Positions 7,194 to 14,805 of a DNA stretch of 41,508 nt are shown here, in pieces. The stretch spans positions 1 to 41,508 of the forward strand of contig CAZDXN010000008.1 of assembly GCA_964509695.1 (NCBI GenBank), written 5' to 3'. The notes beneath the pieces were generated by a model, which searched no databases, had not been told where the DNA came from, and saw nothing but the letters and a program-made list of their open reading frames with translations. Position 1 is the stretch's first letter. Every line of letters begins with the position of its first letter. The DNA comes from 2-01-FULL-50-23 sp964509695 (GTDB lineage: Bacteria > Patescibacteriota > Microgenomatia > UBA1400 > MFAQ01). A program made the translations under genes and the position numbers.

Positions 7194-8215
7194 AGTCCTA
7201 AAATTGCTAGGATTAATCCGGCCAACCAAGTTCTAATAACGATTTTTGATTCCTCCCAGCCGATTAATTCCAGCCAATGATGGATCGGAGCAATAGGGAA
7301 GATCCGTTTTTTGAAGATATTTTTACCGACTATTTGTAAAAAACTACTTCCGATTTCGATCATGAATATACCGCCGACGATTAACAATGGAAAGATCTTT
7401 CCGGAAATTAATCCAAGAATCGCTAAGGTCGAACCAAAGGCGAGGCCTGAGGCATTTCCCAAGAAAGCTCGCGCGGGGTGGACGGTGAAGTAAGTCACGC
7501 CGATTAAGGCACCAAGCCAAATAGCGATGAATAGAAGAGAAACGTGATCAAGTCGGGTGTAGGCAATTAGCAAGAAGGCAAACAGGCAGATAATGAGGAG
7601 GCCCTCTCCCAAACCATCAAGCCCGGAGGTAATGTCAAAAGCATTGGCAAAGGTGGCGATCAGAAGTGCCGTTAAAGGTAGATATAACCAACCAAGATAG
7701 AGGGTGCCGAGTATGGGGATATGGAGGAAATTGATTCCCAGTCCCCAGTAGAGTTCACTGCTGACGATAAGGGCGACGAGACATTGAAGAGCGAATTTGC
7801 GCCGACGACGCAGACCAAAATGGAGGGTAACCGAATAACCAAAAACTTTGACGAGGTCATCGTATAAGCCAATTAACCCGAAACCAAAAAAAGTGGTAAA
7901 AATTACGATCAATTCCATTCGGATAGGGAAGTTGCTGAACAAATTGGAAGATTGGTGAGGTACGAGTAGGGGGAATAATGCTCCGAACAGCAAAGGAATC
8001 AGCATTAGAAGAAGAAGACCTAAACCAGTTGGAGTGCCAGCCTTGTGGGCGTGTTTTGCTCTGATCAGCTTGAACTCCTTGGTCCCATTTGTCCTTTTTT
8101 CCTCCGTTTCTTTTTTTCTAATGAATCTATTTTTATATAGAAAATCTATAAACGGGATACAAGAGACCAAAGTCAGAATAAAACTTAAAATCAGGACGCC
8201 TAGGTACAGCGGCAT
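7175..8215 (-). CDS. mraY: MraY-like phospho-MurNAc-pentapeptide transferase
   Basis: A 346-residue polytopic membrane protein with about ten hydrophobic segments, predicted to transfer phospho-MurNAc-pentapeptide to undecaprenyl phosphate (lipid I). Family landmarks are GLYDDLVKVF (Asp pair), NAFDITSGLDGLGEG, HPARAFLGNASGLAFG and the C-terminal APIHHWLELIGW, matching the HHH region. Two usual acidic positions differ. The MGD-type motif reads LGN (Asn254, codon at 7454-7456), and the first Asp of DGLDG is Ser. Activity is therefore not certain. It starts 2 bases after the RHH-VanX stop and overlaps the murE-like start, so the three genes form one operon. Confidence 0.88.
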   Translation of the reverse strand: MPLYLGVLILSFILTLVSCIPFIDFLYKNRFIRKKETEEKRTNGTKEFKLIRAKHAHKAGTPTGLGLLLLMLIPLLFGALFPLLVPHQSSNLFSNFPIRMELIVIFTTFFGFGLIGLYDDLVKVFGYSVTLHFGLRRRRKFALQCLVALIVSSELYWGLGINFLHIPILGTLYLGWLYLPLTALLIATFANAFDITSGLDGLGEGLLIICLFAFLLIAYTRLDHVSLLFIAIWLGALIGVTYFTVHPARAFLGNASGLAFGSTLAILGLISGKIFPLLIVGGIFMIEIGSSFLQIVGKNIFKKRIFPIAPIHHWLELIGWEESKIVIRTWLAGLILAILGLCLALM

Positions 8216-8217
8216 GG

Positions 8218-9183
8218 TTAATTTGCAAATTTTGCCTCACCGTACCAGGGGCGGTATGATTTCTCACCCATCATCTTTGCTGTGGCATAAGAGAGCTGGT
8301 CACCTCTCCCCCAATGCCAAAACTCACCGGAAGGATAGAAACCCTCGCTTCTCATCAAGTGATAGATAAGCCGTCTGTTTTTCATAGCGCCCTCCCAGTG
8401 TGTGGGGACTTTTTTTAGGTTTATTTTTTTCATCAGTTCTTGTTTGACCTCCTTTGCTTTGGAATCTTTGGAAAAGAGAATTTCTAAATCCCAGGCACCA
8501 ATTGGAGCACCTTCCTCACCAACGACTAATCTGGCTTCGTTTTGCCAGATTTCGACGTCGACAACTCCACCGGTGGCGTGGGGGAAAACTGACTCAGTTC
8601 CAATTAATTCATACGGTTGAGCATAAAGATAATTAGCGTGGTCGACTCCGTGTTTGGCGGCGTCGAGTAAATAAGCGAGATTTTGAATTCTTGGATGACG
8701 AAAGCCACTTCTGACATAAAGAAAAACTCCTTCTTGTCTAAGTCTCATGTCAATTTTGACTAGACTTTCGGCAATTGACCTTCTAACATAAATGTGTTGA
8801 CTAAGGTGGAGTTCTTCTCCCATTAGTCTGTTTGCATCGACACCGGAGTAGTTTTCGGCTTCATAGGAGCTGTTGGTCACACCATAATCTGTTAGCCTAA
8901 CTAGAGGTTCTTTGGTAAATTCGTTGCCTTCAATCGTGAGTCGATAACCTTCTTTGCGTAGTTCTCCGGGGTGTTTTAGTGCCCAAAGATACTCTCCAAA
9001 GGGGAGATCGATTGGTTTCTCTCTGAAATCGTTGATGATTGATTCGGTTGATGTCTTTCCGAGGCTTTTAGTGAGTCCTTCGGCAACGAGATTGGTGACA
9101 CTGGTTCCTCTTTTGGCTGCCTCTACCTTGGCTCGACCGATGAGCCTTTGGGGTAGGTAAACGGTGGTACGAACGTTGTTCAT
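8218..9183 (-). CDS. Ribbon-helix-helix / VanX-like D-Ala-D-Ala dipeptidase fusion
   Basis: 321 residues in two parts. Residues 1-40 (RTTVYLPQRLIGRAKVEAAK, then GTSVTNLVAEGL) have the strand-helix-helix pattern of Arc/MetJ-type DNA-binding domains. The C-terminal half matches VanX/M15D zinc dipeptidases: Arg in RSGFRHP, zinc ligands His202 and Asp209 in PHATGGVVDV, catalytic Glu287 and zinc ligand His290 in GEFWHWGRGD, preceded by NRRLIYHLMRSEGF. Such enzymes cut D-Ala-D-Ala. No signal peptide is seen, so it should act in the cytoplasm. It heads the mraY-murE operon and faces murA. A palindrome in its promoter suggests autoregulation. The fusion is unusual and its biological role is inferred. 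Confidence 0.85.
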   Translation of the reverse strand: MNNVRTTVYLPQRLIGRAKVEAAKRGTSVTNLVAEGLTKSLGKTSTESIINDFREKPIDLPFGEYLWALKHPGELRKEGYRLTIEGNEFTKEPLVRLTDYGVTNSSYEAENYSGVDANRLMGEELHLSQHIYVRRSIAESLVKIDMRLRQEGVFLYVRSGFRHPRIQNLAYLLDAAKHGVDHANYLYAQPYELIGTESVFPHATGGVVDVEIWQNEARLVVGEEGAPIGAWDLEILFSKDSKAKEVKQELMKKINLKKVPTHWEGAMKNRRLIYHLMRSEGFYPSGEFWHWGRGDQLSYATAKMMGEKSYRPWYGEAKFAN

Positions 9184-9190
9184 AATCTTG

Positions 9191-9219
9191 ATAGTAACAT
9201 TATGACATAATTATGTCAA
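9191..9219 (-). promoter_or_regulatory. Promoter of the RHH-VanX/mraY/murE operon, leaderless
   Basis: On the minus strand TTGACA (9219-9214), a 17-base spacer, then TACTAT (9196-9191), and 7 bases to the ATG at 9183. This is near-consensus sigma70 spacing, with transcription starting at the start codon. Confidence 0.8.
9203..9218. promoter_or_regulatory. 16-bp perfect palindrome, candidate operator
   Basis: TGACATAATTATGTCA, perfectly symmetrical, covering the -35 box of the RHH-VanX promoter. Ribbon-helix-helix dimers bind such short symmetrical sites. The first gene of the operon encodes an RHH domain, so autorepression is the simplest reading. It also lies about 40 bp from the murA -10 box. 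Confidence 0.65.
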
Positions 9220-9254
9220 GAGCGATTATTTGAATTGAATTTGACTCGATCTGG

Positions 9255-9260
9255 TAGAGT
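9255..9260 (+). promoter_or_regulatory. -10 box of murA, leaderless
   Basis: TAGAGT, 7 bases before ATG 9268. TTGAAT/TTGACT hexamers lie upstream, but none at exactly 17 bases. It supports 9268 over the TTG at 9235. Confidence 0.5.
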
Positions 9261-9267
9261 ATTAGGA

Positions 9268-10581
9268 ATGGTGGAGACAATCAAAGTGACCGGAGGCAGG
9301 AGGCTCGTGGGGGAGGTGACGCCGATCGCCAACAAGAACGCGATGATGGCGGTGATACCAGCGTCGCTGTTGTCGAATAAGACGATCGTCTACAAAAACG
9401 TTCCAAAGACTAGCGATATTCAAAAACTGTGTGCGATCATTCAAAAACTGGGGGGGGAAGTCACCGATAGTGTGGCTGGAGAGCTAAAAATCAACTGCAA
9501 AAATCTGGACTCGTATCACGTTGACGAGGAATTGGGCGGATCTTTTCGGGCGTCGTTGAACTTCGTCGGACCATTGCTAGCTAGATTTGGAATTGCCGAA
9601 GTGCCGCTTCCGGGAGGATGTGATTTGGGGATGCGTTCGATCGAGGCTCATACGAATGTGTTTCAAAAAACAGGGGTGGAGGTCGAACGAATGGGGAAGT
9701 ATGTCCGATTCCGGGCACCAAGAGTCAAGGCTAAAAAATATACGGTTTGGCAGATCGAGGCGAGCGTGACGGCGACGGAAAATTTTGTCATGTATGCGGC
9801 TGGAATTAAATCCGAAGTTGAGCTATTTGACGCGGCGAGCGAGCCGCATGTGACCGATTTGTTAAAATTGCTTAGCCAGATGGGGGCGTCAATTTCCGGT
9901 ATTGGTTCGAATAGATTGGTCGTAAAAGGAAAAAAGACTTTGGGCAAGGGGGTGTTTGTCCCCCGGCCCGATGCTATCGACATTGCCGGCTATATCGTGG
10001 CGGCGGCAGTGACGAATGGAGAAATAAAGATTAAGGGGGCCAATATTCCGGATATCGTTGACGGCATGATCAATTGGTATTCAATGTTCAACATCGTGGT
10101 TAGCCGGAAGGGCAAAGATTTGATTGTCAAAAGGGGGAAGAAAGGCTTAATCATTGATGTGAACAAGTCGGGATTTCCTTTGGCGGCGCCAAATTTACCC
10201 AAGTTCACCCCCCGACCATGGCCGGGATTTCCGGTAGACGCGCTTCCACCAATCGCAGTCTTAGCTAGTAAATCGGCCGGACGACTCCTGATCCAAAACT
10301 GGATGTACGAATCGGGACTCGACTTCGTCAGAGAATTGAATGCGATGGGGGCAGATATTTTTATGATCGATACCCAGAGAATTATCATCAACGGTCCGGT
10401 AACGTTTCGGGGCGGTGAGGTGACACCTCCGAGTGTGATCCAGTCGGTAAAGGCGGTGTTTCTGGCGGCTTTGGCAGATCCGGCAGTAACGATCGTTCAT
10501 GGAACTGAGATTCTAAAACGACGCTATCCGAATATTATTGAGGTCTATAAAAAGCTGGGGGCAAAGATTGAGACAATGTAA
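9268..10581 (+). CDS. murA: UDP-N-acetylglucosamine 1-carboxyvinyltransferase
   Basis: A 437-residue enzyme catalysing the first committed step of peptidoglycan synthesis: transfer of enolpyruvate from PEP to UDP-GlcNAc in the cytoplasm. The N-terminal substrate lysine/asparagine pair is in IANKNAMMAVIPA. The active-site Cys118 lies in PLPGGCDLGMRSIEAH; a cysteine here is the fosfomycin-sensitive form. The C-terminal half has the second inside-out barrel repeat (PRPWPGFPVDALPP). Length is close to the usual 420-430. It is divergent from the RHH-VanX operon and followed 9 bases later by ddl, which nevertheless has its own -10 box. Confidence 0.96.
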   Translation: MVETIKVTGGRRLVGEVTPIANKNAMMAVIPASLLSNKTIVYKNVPKTSDIQKLCAIIQKLGGEVTDSVAGELKINCKNLDSYHVDEELGGSFRASLNFVGPLLARFGIAEVPLPGGCDLGMRSIEAHTNVFQKTGVEVERMGKYVRFRAPRVKAKKYTVWQIEASVTATENFVMYAAGIKSEVELFDAASEPHVTDLLKLLSQMGASISGIGSNRLVVKGKKTLGKGVFVPRPDAIDIAGYIVAAAVTNGEIKIKGANIPDIVDGMINWYSMFNIVVSRKGKDLIVKRGKKGLIIDVNKSGFPLAAPNLPKFTPRPWPGFPVDALPPIAVLASKSAGRLLIQNWMYESGLDFVRELNAMGADIFMIDTQRIIINGPVTFRGGEVTPPSVIQSVKAVFLAALADPAVTIVHGTEILKRRYPNIIEVYKKLGAKIETM

Positions 10582-10584
10582 AAT
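10579..10584 (+). promoter_or_regulatory. -10 box of ddl, leaderless
   Basis: TAAAAT overlapping the murA stop codon, 6 bases before ATG 10591. Confidence 0.5.
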
Positions 10585-10590
10585 ATTTAT

Positions 10591-11751
10591 ATGAAGACGA
10601 AAAATGTGATGGTAGTGTATGGCGGGGTGAGTCCGGAGCATGAAGTGGCAGTGATCACGGCTTTGCAGGTAATGAATGCCCTTGCGGCTTCCGGTCACTC
10701 TGTCATGCCGGTTTATATCAGTAAAGATGGTAACTGGTTTCTGGGTAAAGACGACTATTTGAAACCGGATACCTATAAAGACCTCGTAAAAATTGAAAGA
10801 CAGGGTAAGAGAGTGATTTTCTCGCCTGACCGTAACTTTGGACTACTTTCGAAGGGATTTTTGGGTTTTTTCCCAAGCGAAGTTCAGCCAGAGGTAATTT
10901 TCCCGGTGATTCATGGAAAGAATGGCGAGGATGGGACGTTACAGGGTCTGTTTGAGCTAGCCAACATTCCCTATGTGGGCTGTGGAGTGACAGCGAGCGG
11001 AGTGAAGATTGATAAATTTGTGGCCAAGAAAGTGGCGGAGTCGTTGGGGATAAAAGTAATTAAGGATGTGTTGGTCACCAAGGGTGAAGCACCTGATCTA
11101 ATCGGAATAAAACTACCCGTGTTTGTAAAACCAATTGGACTGGGTTCGAGTATTGGTCTGTCCAAAGTCGATAAAAAAGCCGATTTGGCTGACGCCCTTG
11201 AAGTCGCCTTTTGTTATGACAATCGGGTGATGATCGAGGAGGCGATTGATGACCCACAGGAGGTGAATATTGCCATCATCGGAAATGATCCTTATGAATT
11301 GTCGGTGACGGAACAGCCGGTGGCGAGCGGAGACGTTCTTTCGTTTGACGACAAGTATGTCGGAGAAGCGGGAAAAGGTCGAGGTATGGCCAGCGCCAAG
11401 AGATATGTCCCGGCGAAAGTGGACCAGAAGATAATAAAAGAAGTGGAGGAAAATGCCCTAAAATTCTTCCGTTGCATTGGCGGTAAGGGGATTGCCAGAG
11501 TTGATTTCTTGGTTGATAAAAAAGGCGTGGTCTACTTCAATGAAATAAATACTATGCCCGGGTCGCTTGCCTTCTATCTTTGGGAGAAAACTAATCTGCC
11601 TTTCCCCAAGCTTGTTTCCCGACTCGTCGATCTGGCTATTTCCGATTGGGAGGCGAAGCAGAGATTAATTCGGTCGTTTGAGACCAATATCCTCTCATCG
11701 TTTGCGACAGGTGGGATAAAAGGAAAAAATGGGCGAGGGGAAATGGGTTAG
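10591..11751 (+). CDS. ddl: D-alanine--D-alanine ligase
   Basis: A 386-residue ATP-grasp enzyme making the D-Ala-D-Ala dipeptide used by MurF. The N-terminal signature is VYGGVSPEHEVAVITA. The ATP-grasp glycine-rich loop is KPIGLGSSIGLSKV. The metal-binding end of the active site is ARVDFLVDKKGVVYFNEINT followed by MPGS. It is somewhat longer than E. coli DdlB (about 306) owing to an enlarged mid-region, like DdlA-type enzymes, plus a C-terminal tail after position 360. It sits with murA and faces murF. Its product is also the predicted substrate of the nearby VanX-like fusion. The last 4 bases overlap the convergent murF-like gene. Confidence 0.95.
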   Translation: MKTKNVMVVYGGVSPEHEVAVITALQVMNALAASGHSVMPVYISKDGNWFLGKDDYLKPDTYKDLVKIERQGKRVIFSPDRNFGLLSKGFLGFFPSEVQPEVIFPVIHGKNGEDGTLQGLFELANIPYVGCGVTASGVKIDKFVAKKVAESLGIKVIKDVLVTKGEAPDLIGIKLPVFVKPIGLGSSIGLSKVDKKADLADALEVAFCYDNRVMIEEAIDDPQEVNIAIIGNDPYELSVTEQPVASGDVLSFDDKYVGEAGKGRGMASAKRYVPAKVDQKIIKEVEENALKFFRCIGGKGIARVDFLVDKKGVVYFNEINTMPGSLAFYLWEKTNLPFPKLVSRLVDLAISDWEAKQRLIRSFETNILSSFATGGIKGKNGRGEMG

Positions 11752-13124
11752 AAGTTATCTGGTAAATCGTTCTCTAGTAATATCCAGTCGTAGGTTTTGG
11801 CTAGGGCATCGATGGTCGGCCAGACAGAGGAATTGTTGGCCAAATAATCAATCTTAACTTTTTGGCCGATACCCCGGGCCAGATTTTCGGTCCTTTCCGA
11901 GTGGCCAACCAAAATAATCCGATCAAAGACTCCGGCGGCTTTCCGGCCAATTTTTTCGTGAATGACGGCGGTGTGGTCTCCAAGTTCGATAATACCCGGA
12001 GTGATGAGAGCTTTTTTCCCTGGAAGAGTCGTAAGGTCGGCGATGATTTTTGTAAAACCGGTTTTGTTGCTACTGTAAGCGTTGTCGATGAGGATACATT
12101 TTCCGAGGGAGATTAATTGGAGCCTGTGTGGAGAGGGGGTAATCTGGGCAACTGAACTCTGGATAATTTTTGAGTCGAGTCCGAGCATGAAGGCTATGCC
12201 AATGGCGGCGATCAGATTTTCTAGATTGCTGGTCCCGAATAATTTTGTCTCAAAGTGATAGGTTTTGCTTTGATGGACGACTTCAAGGTTGGACCCTGAA
12301 GTCGTGAGATGGTGAGACTTGACGAAAAAATCGGCGCGGGGATCTATAAAGGAATAAGTTTTGACTCCTTGGTAATCCGGAAGTTCGAGCTGATTGGAAA
12401 TAAATTTATTGTCAAGATTGACGAGAGCATTTTCCGGTTTGACGGTGTCGATGAGCTCGAACTTCGCCAGAGTCGTATTTTCGAGGGACTTGAATCTTTC
12501 GAGGTGCTGACTACCGATGGCGGTGAGAATGGCGTAATTGGGAGGGACCATGTGGGTGAGCTCTTTGATCTCACCTCTAACGTAGGCGCCCATTTCGCAA
12601 ATAAAGTAATTGAGCTTACTATGTAATTGCGTCTCGACCACTTTGGCGATACCAAAAACGGTGTTGTAACTTTCGGGGGTTTTCAGAGTTTGATTCTCTC
12701 GGCTGAGGATTTCGAAGAGGAAGTCCTTGGTGCTGGTCTTGCCATAGGAGCCGGTGATGCCGATGACGGTGAGGTGGGGGTGTTCGAGAACGCTCCTGCG
12801 ACAGGTTTCCTTGGTGAGAAAACGACGGGTAAATTCGTAGGGTTTGATGATCACCAGTGAGAGAAATAGTAGAGGAAAGGGCTCGAAAATAAGTATTAAG
12901 TAGAAAGTAGTAAGTATTAAGTAGGGGGGGCGGAGAAAGAGGGGAAGAATGAATAATATGATGGTGACCGTTAAAATTAGTTTGGCTTTGAAAGTGTAAA
13001 CGAGGGGTTTCTTCTGGCTGGTGGAAAAAGTAAAGGGGTGACTGAGCCACCACCGGGCAAATCGTTTCCAGTCGTAACCTTCGAGCTGGAGAATGTGGAG
13101 TTGGGATTTTAGAGGATTTTGCAT
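11748..13124 (-). CDS. murF: MurF-like ligase with N-terminal membrane segments
   Basis: A 458-residue Mur ligase predicted to add D-Ala-D-Ala to UDP-MurNAc-tripeptide. The P-loop is GITGSYGKTSTKDFL near residue 124. The central-domain signature is EMGAYVRGEIKEL with IGSQHLERF, and the C-terminal segment is ILIDNAYSSNKTGFTK, all MurF-like. The usual N-terminal domain is replaced by two or three hydrophobic helices (residues about 45-98), so the enzyme is probably anchored with its catalytic domain in the cytoplasm. Part of a hydrophobic helix (PPYLILTTFYLILIF) is encoded by a short-period repeat. The start overlaps the upstream hydrolase gene by 16 bases. Confidence 0.85.
   Translation of the reverse strand: MQNPLKSQLHILQLEGYDWKRFARWWLSHPFTFSTSQKKPLVYTFKAKLILTVTIILFILPLFLRPPYLILTTFYLILIFEPFPLLFLSLVIIKPYEFTRRFLTKETCRRSVLEHPHLTVIGITGSYGKTSTKDFLFEILSRENQTLKTPESYNTVFGIAKVVETQLHSKLNYFICEMGAYVRGEIKELTHMVPPNYAILTAIGSQHLERFKSLENTTLAKFELIDTVKPENALVNLDNKFISNQLELPDYQGVKTYSFIDPRADFFVKSHHLTTSGSNLEVVHQSKTYHFETKLFGTSNLENLIAAIGIAFMLGLDSKIIQSSVAQITPSPHRLQLISLGKCILIDNAYSSNKTGFTKIIADLTTLPGKKALITPGIIELGDHTAVIHEKIGRKAAGVFDRIILVGHSERTENLARGIGQKVKIDYLANNSSVWPTIDALAKTYDWILLENDLPDNF
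12891..12924 (+). repeat. AAGTATTAAGTAG repeat inside the murF-like gene
   Basis: Two and a half degenerate units of AAGTATTAAGTAG(AAAGTAGT). Read on the minus strand they encode a hydrophobic membrane segment. Confidence 0.6.
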
Positions 13125-13846
13125 AAAATGTCTGCTAGTTTTTGGGGGTGGGTGAGATGGGGTGAATGGCCGGTGCCGTAAATGACGTGGAGTCTGGCGT
13201 CGGGAATGTTTTCGACTAAATACTTTCCCACATAGGGAATGACTTTGTCTTTACTGCCCCAGATGATTTCGGTAGACACTTTGATTAAATGAAGTTTGGG
13301 ACTAAGGTCATAATTTATGATTTGTCGGAGAACTGACTTTTGATAGTCATTGGAATGAGAATAGTCGTGAGCTATTTTTTCGTGGATTTGACTAATTAGA
13401 CTAATTGGAAGAATTTGACTGATTGGTTTGAAAAATTTGGCAAGGGATTTGATTAGAGTAGTTATTGGAGTTTCGTGGCGAATGACGGCGGCGTCAACTA
13501 ATACTAAGCGGTTGACTAGTTTTGGATATTTGATGGCGAAATCACTGGCGACCTGACCACCAAAAGAATGGCCGAGTAAAACAAAGTTTTTGAGTTTTAA
13601 TTTGTCGGTGAAATTTTTTACAAAGGTGGTGTATTCGGGAACATTGGAGTTTGCGGCCAAGTCTCCCGTTCCCCCGAATCCGGGTAGATCCAGAAGATAG
13701 TAACAATTGTCTTCGGAAAGAAGTTTGACTAAGGGTAGCCAGAGGGCGGCGTTTTGACGCCAGCCGTGGAGGATGACGACTCGCGATTTGGCTTTTGGGT
13801 TGACGACCTCGTAATTTGTCAGGACTCCATTGGTGACGGTTTGCAC
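13109..13846 (-). CDS. Alpha/beta hydrolase
   Basis: A 245-residue soluble hydrolase of the alpha/beta fold. The oxyanion region is VVILHGWRQNAALW, the nucleophile elbow is LLGHSFGGQVA, a DLPGFGGTGDL loop follows the second strand, and the C-terminal histidine lies in YGTGHSPHLTHP. Substrate is not predictable; an ester or amide is likely. GTG 13846 is used, with a weak AT-rich -10-like TAATAG 5 bases before it. It overlaps the murF-like start, so it probably belongs to the envelope operon. A short-period repeat at 13388-13440 encodes ISQILPISLISQ. Confidence 0.8.
   Translation of the reverse strand: MQTVTNGVLTNYEVVNPKAKSRVVILHGWRQNAALWLPLVKLLSEDNCYYLLDLPGFGGTGDLAANSNVPEYTTFVKNFTDKLKLKNFVLLGHSFGGQVASDFAIKYPKLVNRLVLVDAAVIRHETPITTLIKSLAKFFKPISQILPISLISQIHEKIAHDYSHSNDYQKSVLRQIINYDLSPKLHLIKVSTEIIWGSKDKVIPYVGKYLVENIPDARLHVIYGTGHSPHLTHPQKLADILCKIL
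13388..13440 (+). repeat. GACTAATTAGACTAATTGG-type repeat within the hydrolase gene
   Basis: Degenerate units of GACTAATTG, the same family as 5695-5742. They are translated in frame on the minus strand. Confidence 0.5.
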
Positions 13847-13863
13847 TAAGGCTATTATCGGGG

Positions 13864-13896
13864 GATTGGTCTAATTGGTCAAATTGGGCAAATTTG
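13864..13896 (+). repeat. ATTGGTCAAATTGG repeat
   Basis: Four degenerate units of (T/A)ATTGG(T/G)C(A/T)A fill the gap between the hydrolase and HlyD-like genes. Same family as 13388-13440. Confidence 0.55.
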
Positions 13897-13904
13897 ATGC
13901 AGTG

Positions 13905-14564
13905 TCACAGGGAAACTTTGCCGGATGTACCTAGGCGGAAGTTGGCGAGGTCCAGCCGGGGAAGTTTGAACCAGACGGCGAAAGTATTGTCATTGCCGGT
14001 GCTTTCCGGTGAGAGATAGATAACCTCTGAGTCGATGGAAAAGCCACTCTTGAGTGAAACCTTGGCTTTTTGGTTGGGTTGGAGCTGGTAAAAATTATCT
14101 TCGGAGACAAGACATTCGAAAACGGCGGAATCGAGTGGGGCCAAAATGATGGGAAAGCCCGACGGGGTGATGTTTATGCCCTCGATCAGACCACCAGAAT
14201 CGATAATGACCGCGTCAGCGGGGGAGTAGAGATTCAGGTCGTCGAGCTGGAGTTTGTATTTCTCGACCGTCTTGACTGAGACGTCGAGCTTGCTCTGGGC
14301 GATTCCCTTCTTCGTTTTCTCGTCTTCGGTTTTGGCTGTTGGAATTTGGCGGGTGAGCTGATCAAACTCAGCGCGGACGCGGCGGAAGTCAGCTAGCTCA
14401 ATGTCCAGTTGTGTCTGAACCGGTTTCGGGTCGAGAGAGGCGAGCAGATCGCCTCTCTTCACGATCTGACCCGGATGGCACTTGAGGAAATTGAGTTTGC
14501 CGCCTTCGGGGAAACGAAGGGAGATAAGAGCGTTGCTAACAACTTTTCCGGCGAATTCAGGCAT
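13905..14564 (-). CDS. HlyD/membrane-fusion-like protein without membrane anchor
   Basis: 219 residues. The N-terminal half-motif GGKLNFLKCHPGQIVKRGDLL is the lipoyl/barrel-sandwich signature of HlyD-type adaptors. A helical hairpin (about residues 50-105; DIELADFRRVRAEFDQLTRQ) follows, then the second half-motif LNLYSPADAVIIDSGGLIEG and a beta-barrel region. Adaptors of this family usually have an N-terminal signal or membrane helix and are paired with a transporter. Neither is visible here, and no ABC or RND partner is adjacent. The start is the ATG with TAAATT 6 bases upstream. Confidence 0.7.
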   Translation of the reverse strand: MPEFAGKVVSNALISLRFPEGGKLNFLKCHPGQIVKRGDLLASLDPKPVQTQLDIELADFRRVRAEFDQLTRQIPTAKTEDEKTKKGIAQSKLDVSVKTVEKYKLQLDDLNLYSPADAVIIDSGGLIEGINITPSGFPIILAPLDSAVFECLVSEDNFYQLQPNQKAKVSLKSGFSIDSEVIYLSPESTGNDNTFAVWFKLPRLDLANFRLGTSGKVSL

Positions 14565-14570
14565 AAACTA

Positions 14571-14576
14571 AATTTA
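14571..14576 (-). promoter_or_regulatory. -10 box of the HlyD-like gene, leaderless
   Basis: TAAATT on the minus strand, 6 bases before ATG 14564. Confidence 0.45.
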
Positions 14577-14598
14577 TCATAATTTTGTCATTTTTGGT

Positions 14599-14776
14599 TT
14601 TTTTGTTCGTTCTTTGCTCGTGCAAAGAACTGAACCTAAGAAAGCACGCCCTTCAGGCTCGCTAAATTTTCATGTCTCATTTATGTTCGTTATGACCTGG
14701 CTCGTCAAGCTCGCCGGCAAACTCACTTTCTCGTAGTATTCGACAAGAAAATTTGACGCTCCCGCTTCAGGGATGA
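14599..14776 (+). repeat. ~180-bp dispersed repeat, copy A
   Basis: Nearly identical to 31661-31857 apart from a 19-base length difference in one loop. It begins with a strong hairpin (GTTCTTTGC, loop TCGT, GCAAAGAAC). It also holds a long-range inverted pair, AAATTTTCATGTC with GACAAGAAAATTT (one mismatch). No continuous reading frame is seen. It ends 29 bases before the leuS ATG. Confidence 0.85.
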
Positions 14777-14793
14777 TGAATATTTATTTGTAG

Positions 14794-14799
14794 TAAAAT
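14794..14799 (+). promoter_or_regulatory. -10 box of leuS, leaderless
   Basis: TAAAAT, 6 bases before ATG 14806. The -35 position falls at the end of the dispersed repeat. Confidence 0.55.
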
Positions 14800-14805
14800 T
14801 GCTCC

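Noticed and set aside
14599..14776. Decayed coding sequence in the dispersed repeat
   Set aside because: Stop codons interrupt every frame I read, copies differ by a frame-breaking 19 bases, and the conserved feature is base pairing.
14565..14805. T-box leader before leuS (and similarly before lysS)
   Set aside because: No T-box-like conserved loop sequence or terminator is seen, and the -10 box lies 6 bases before the ATG, leaving no leader to fold.
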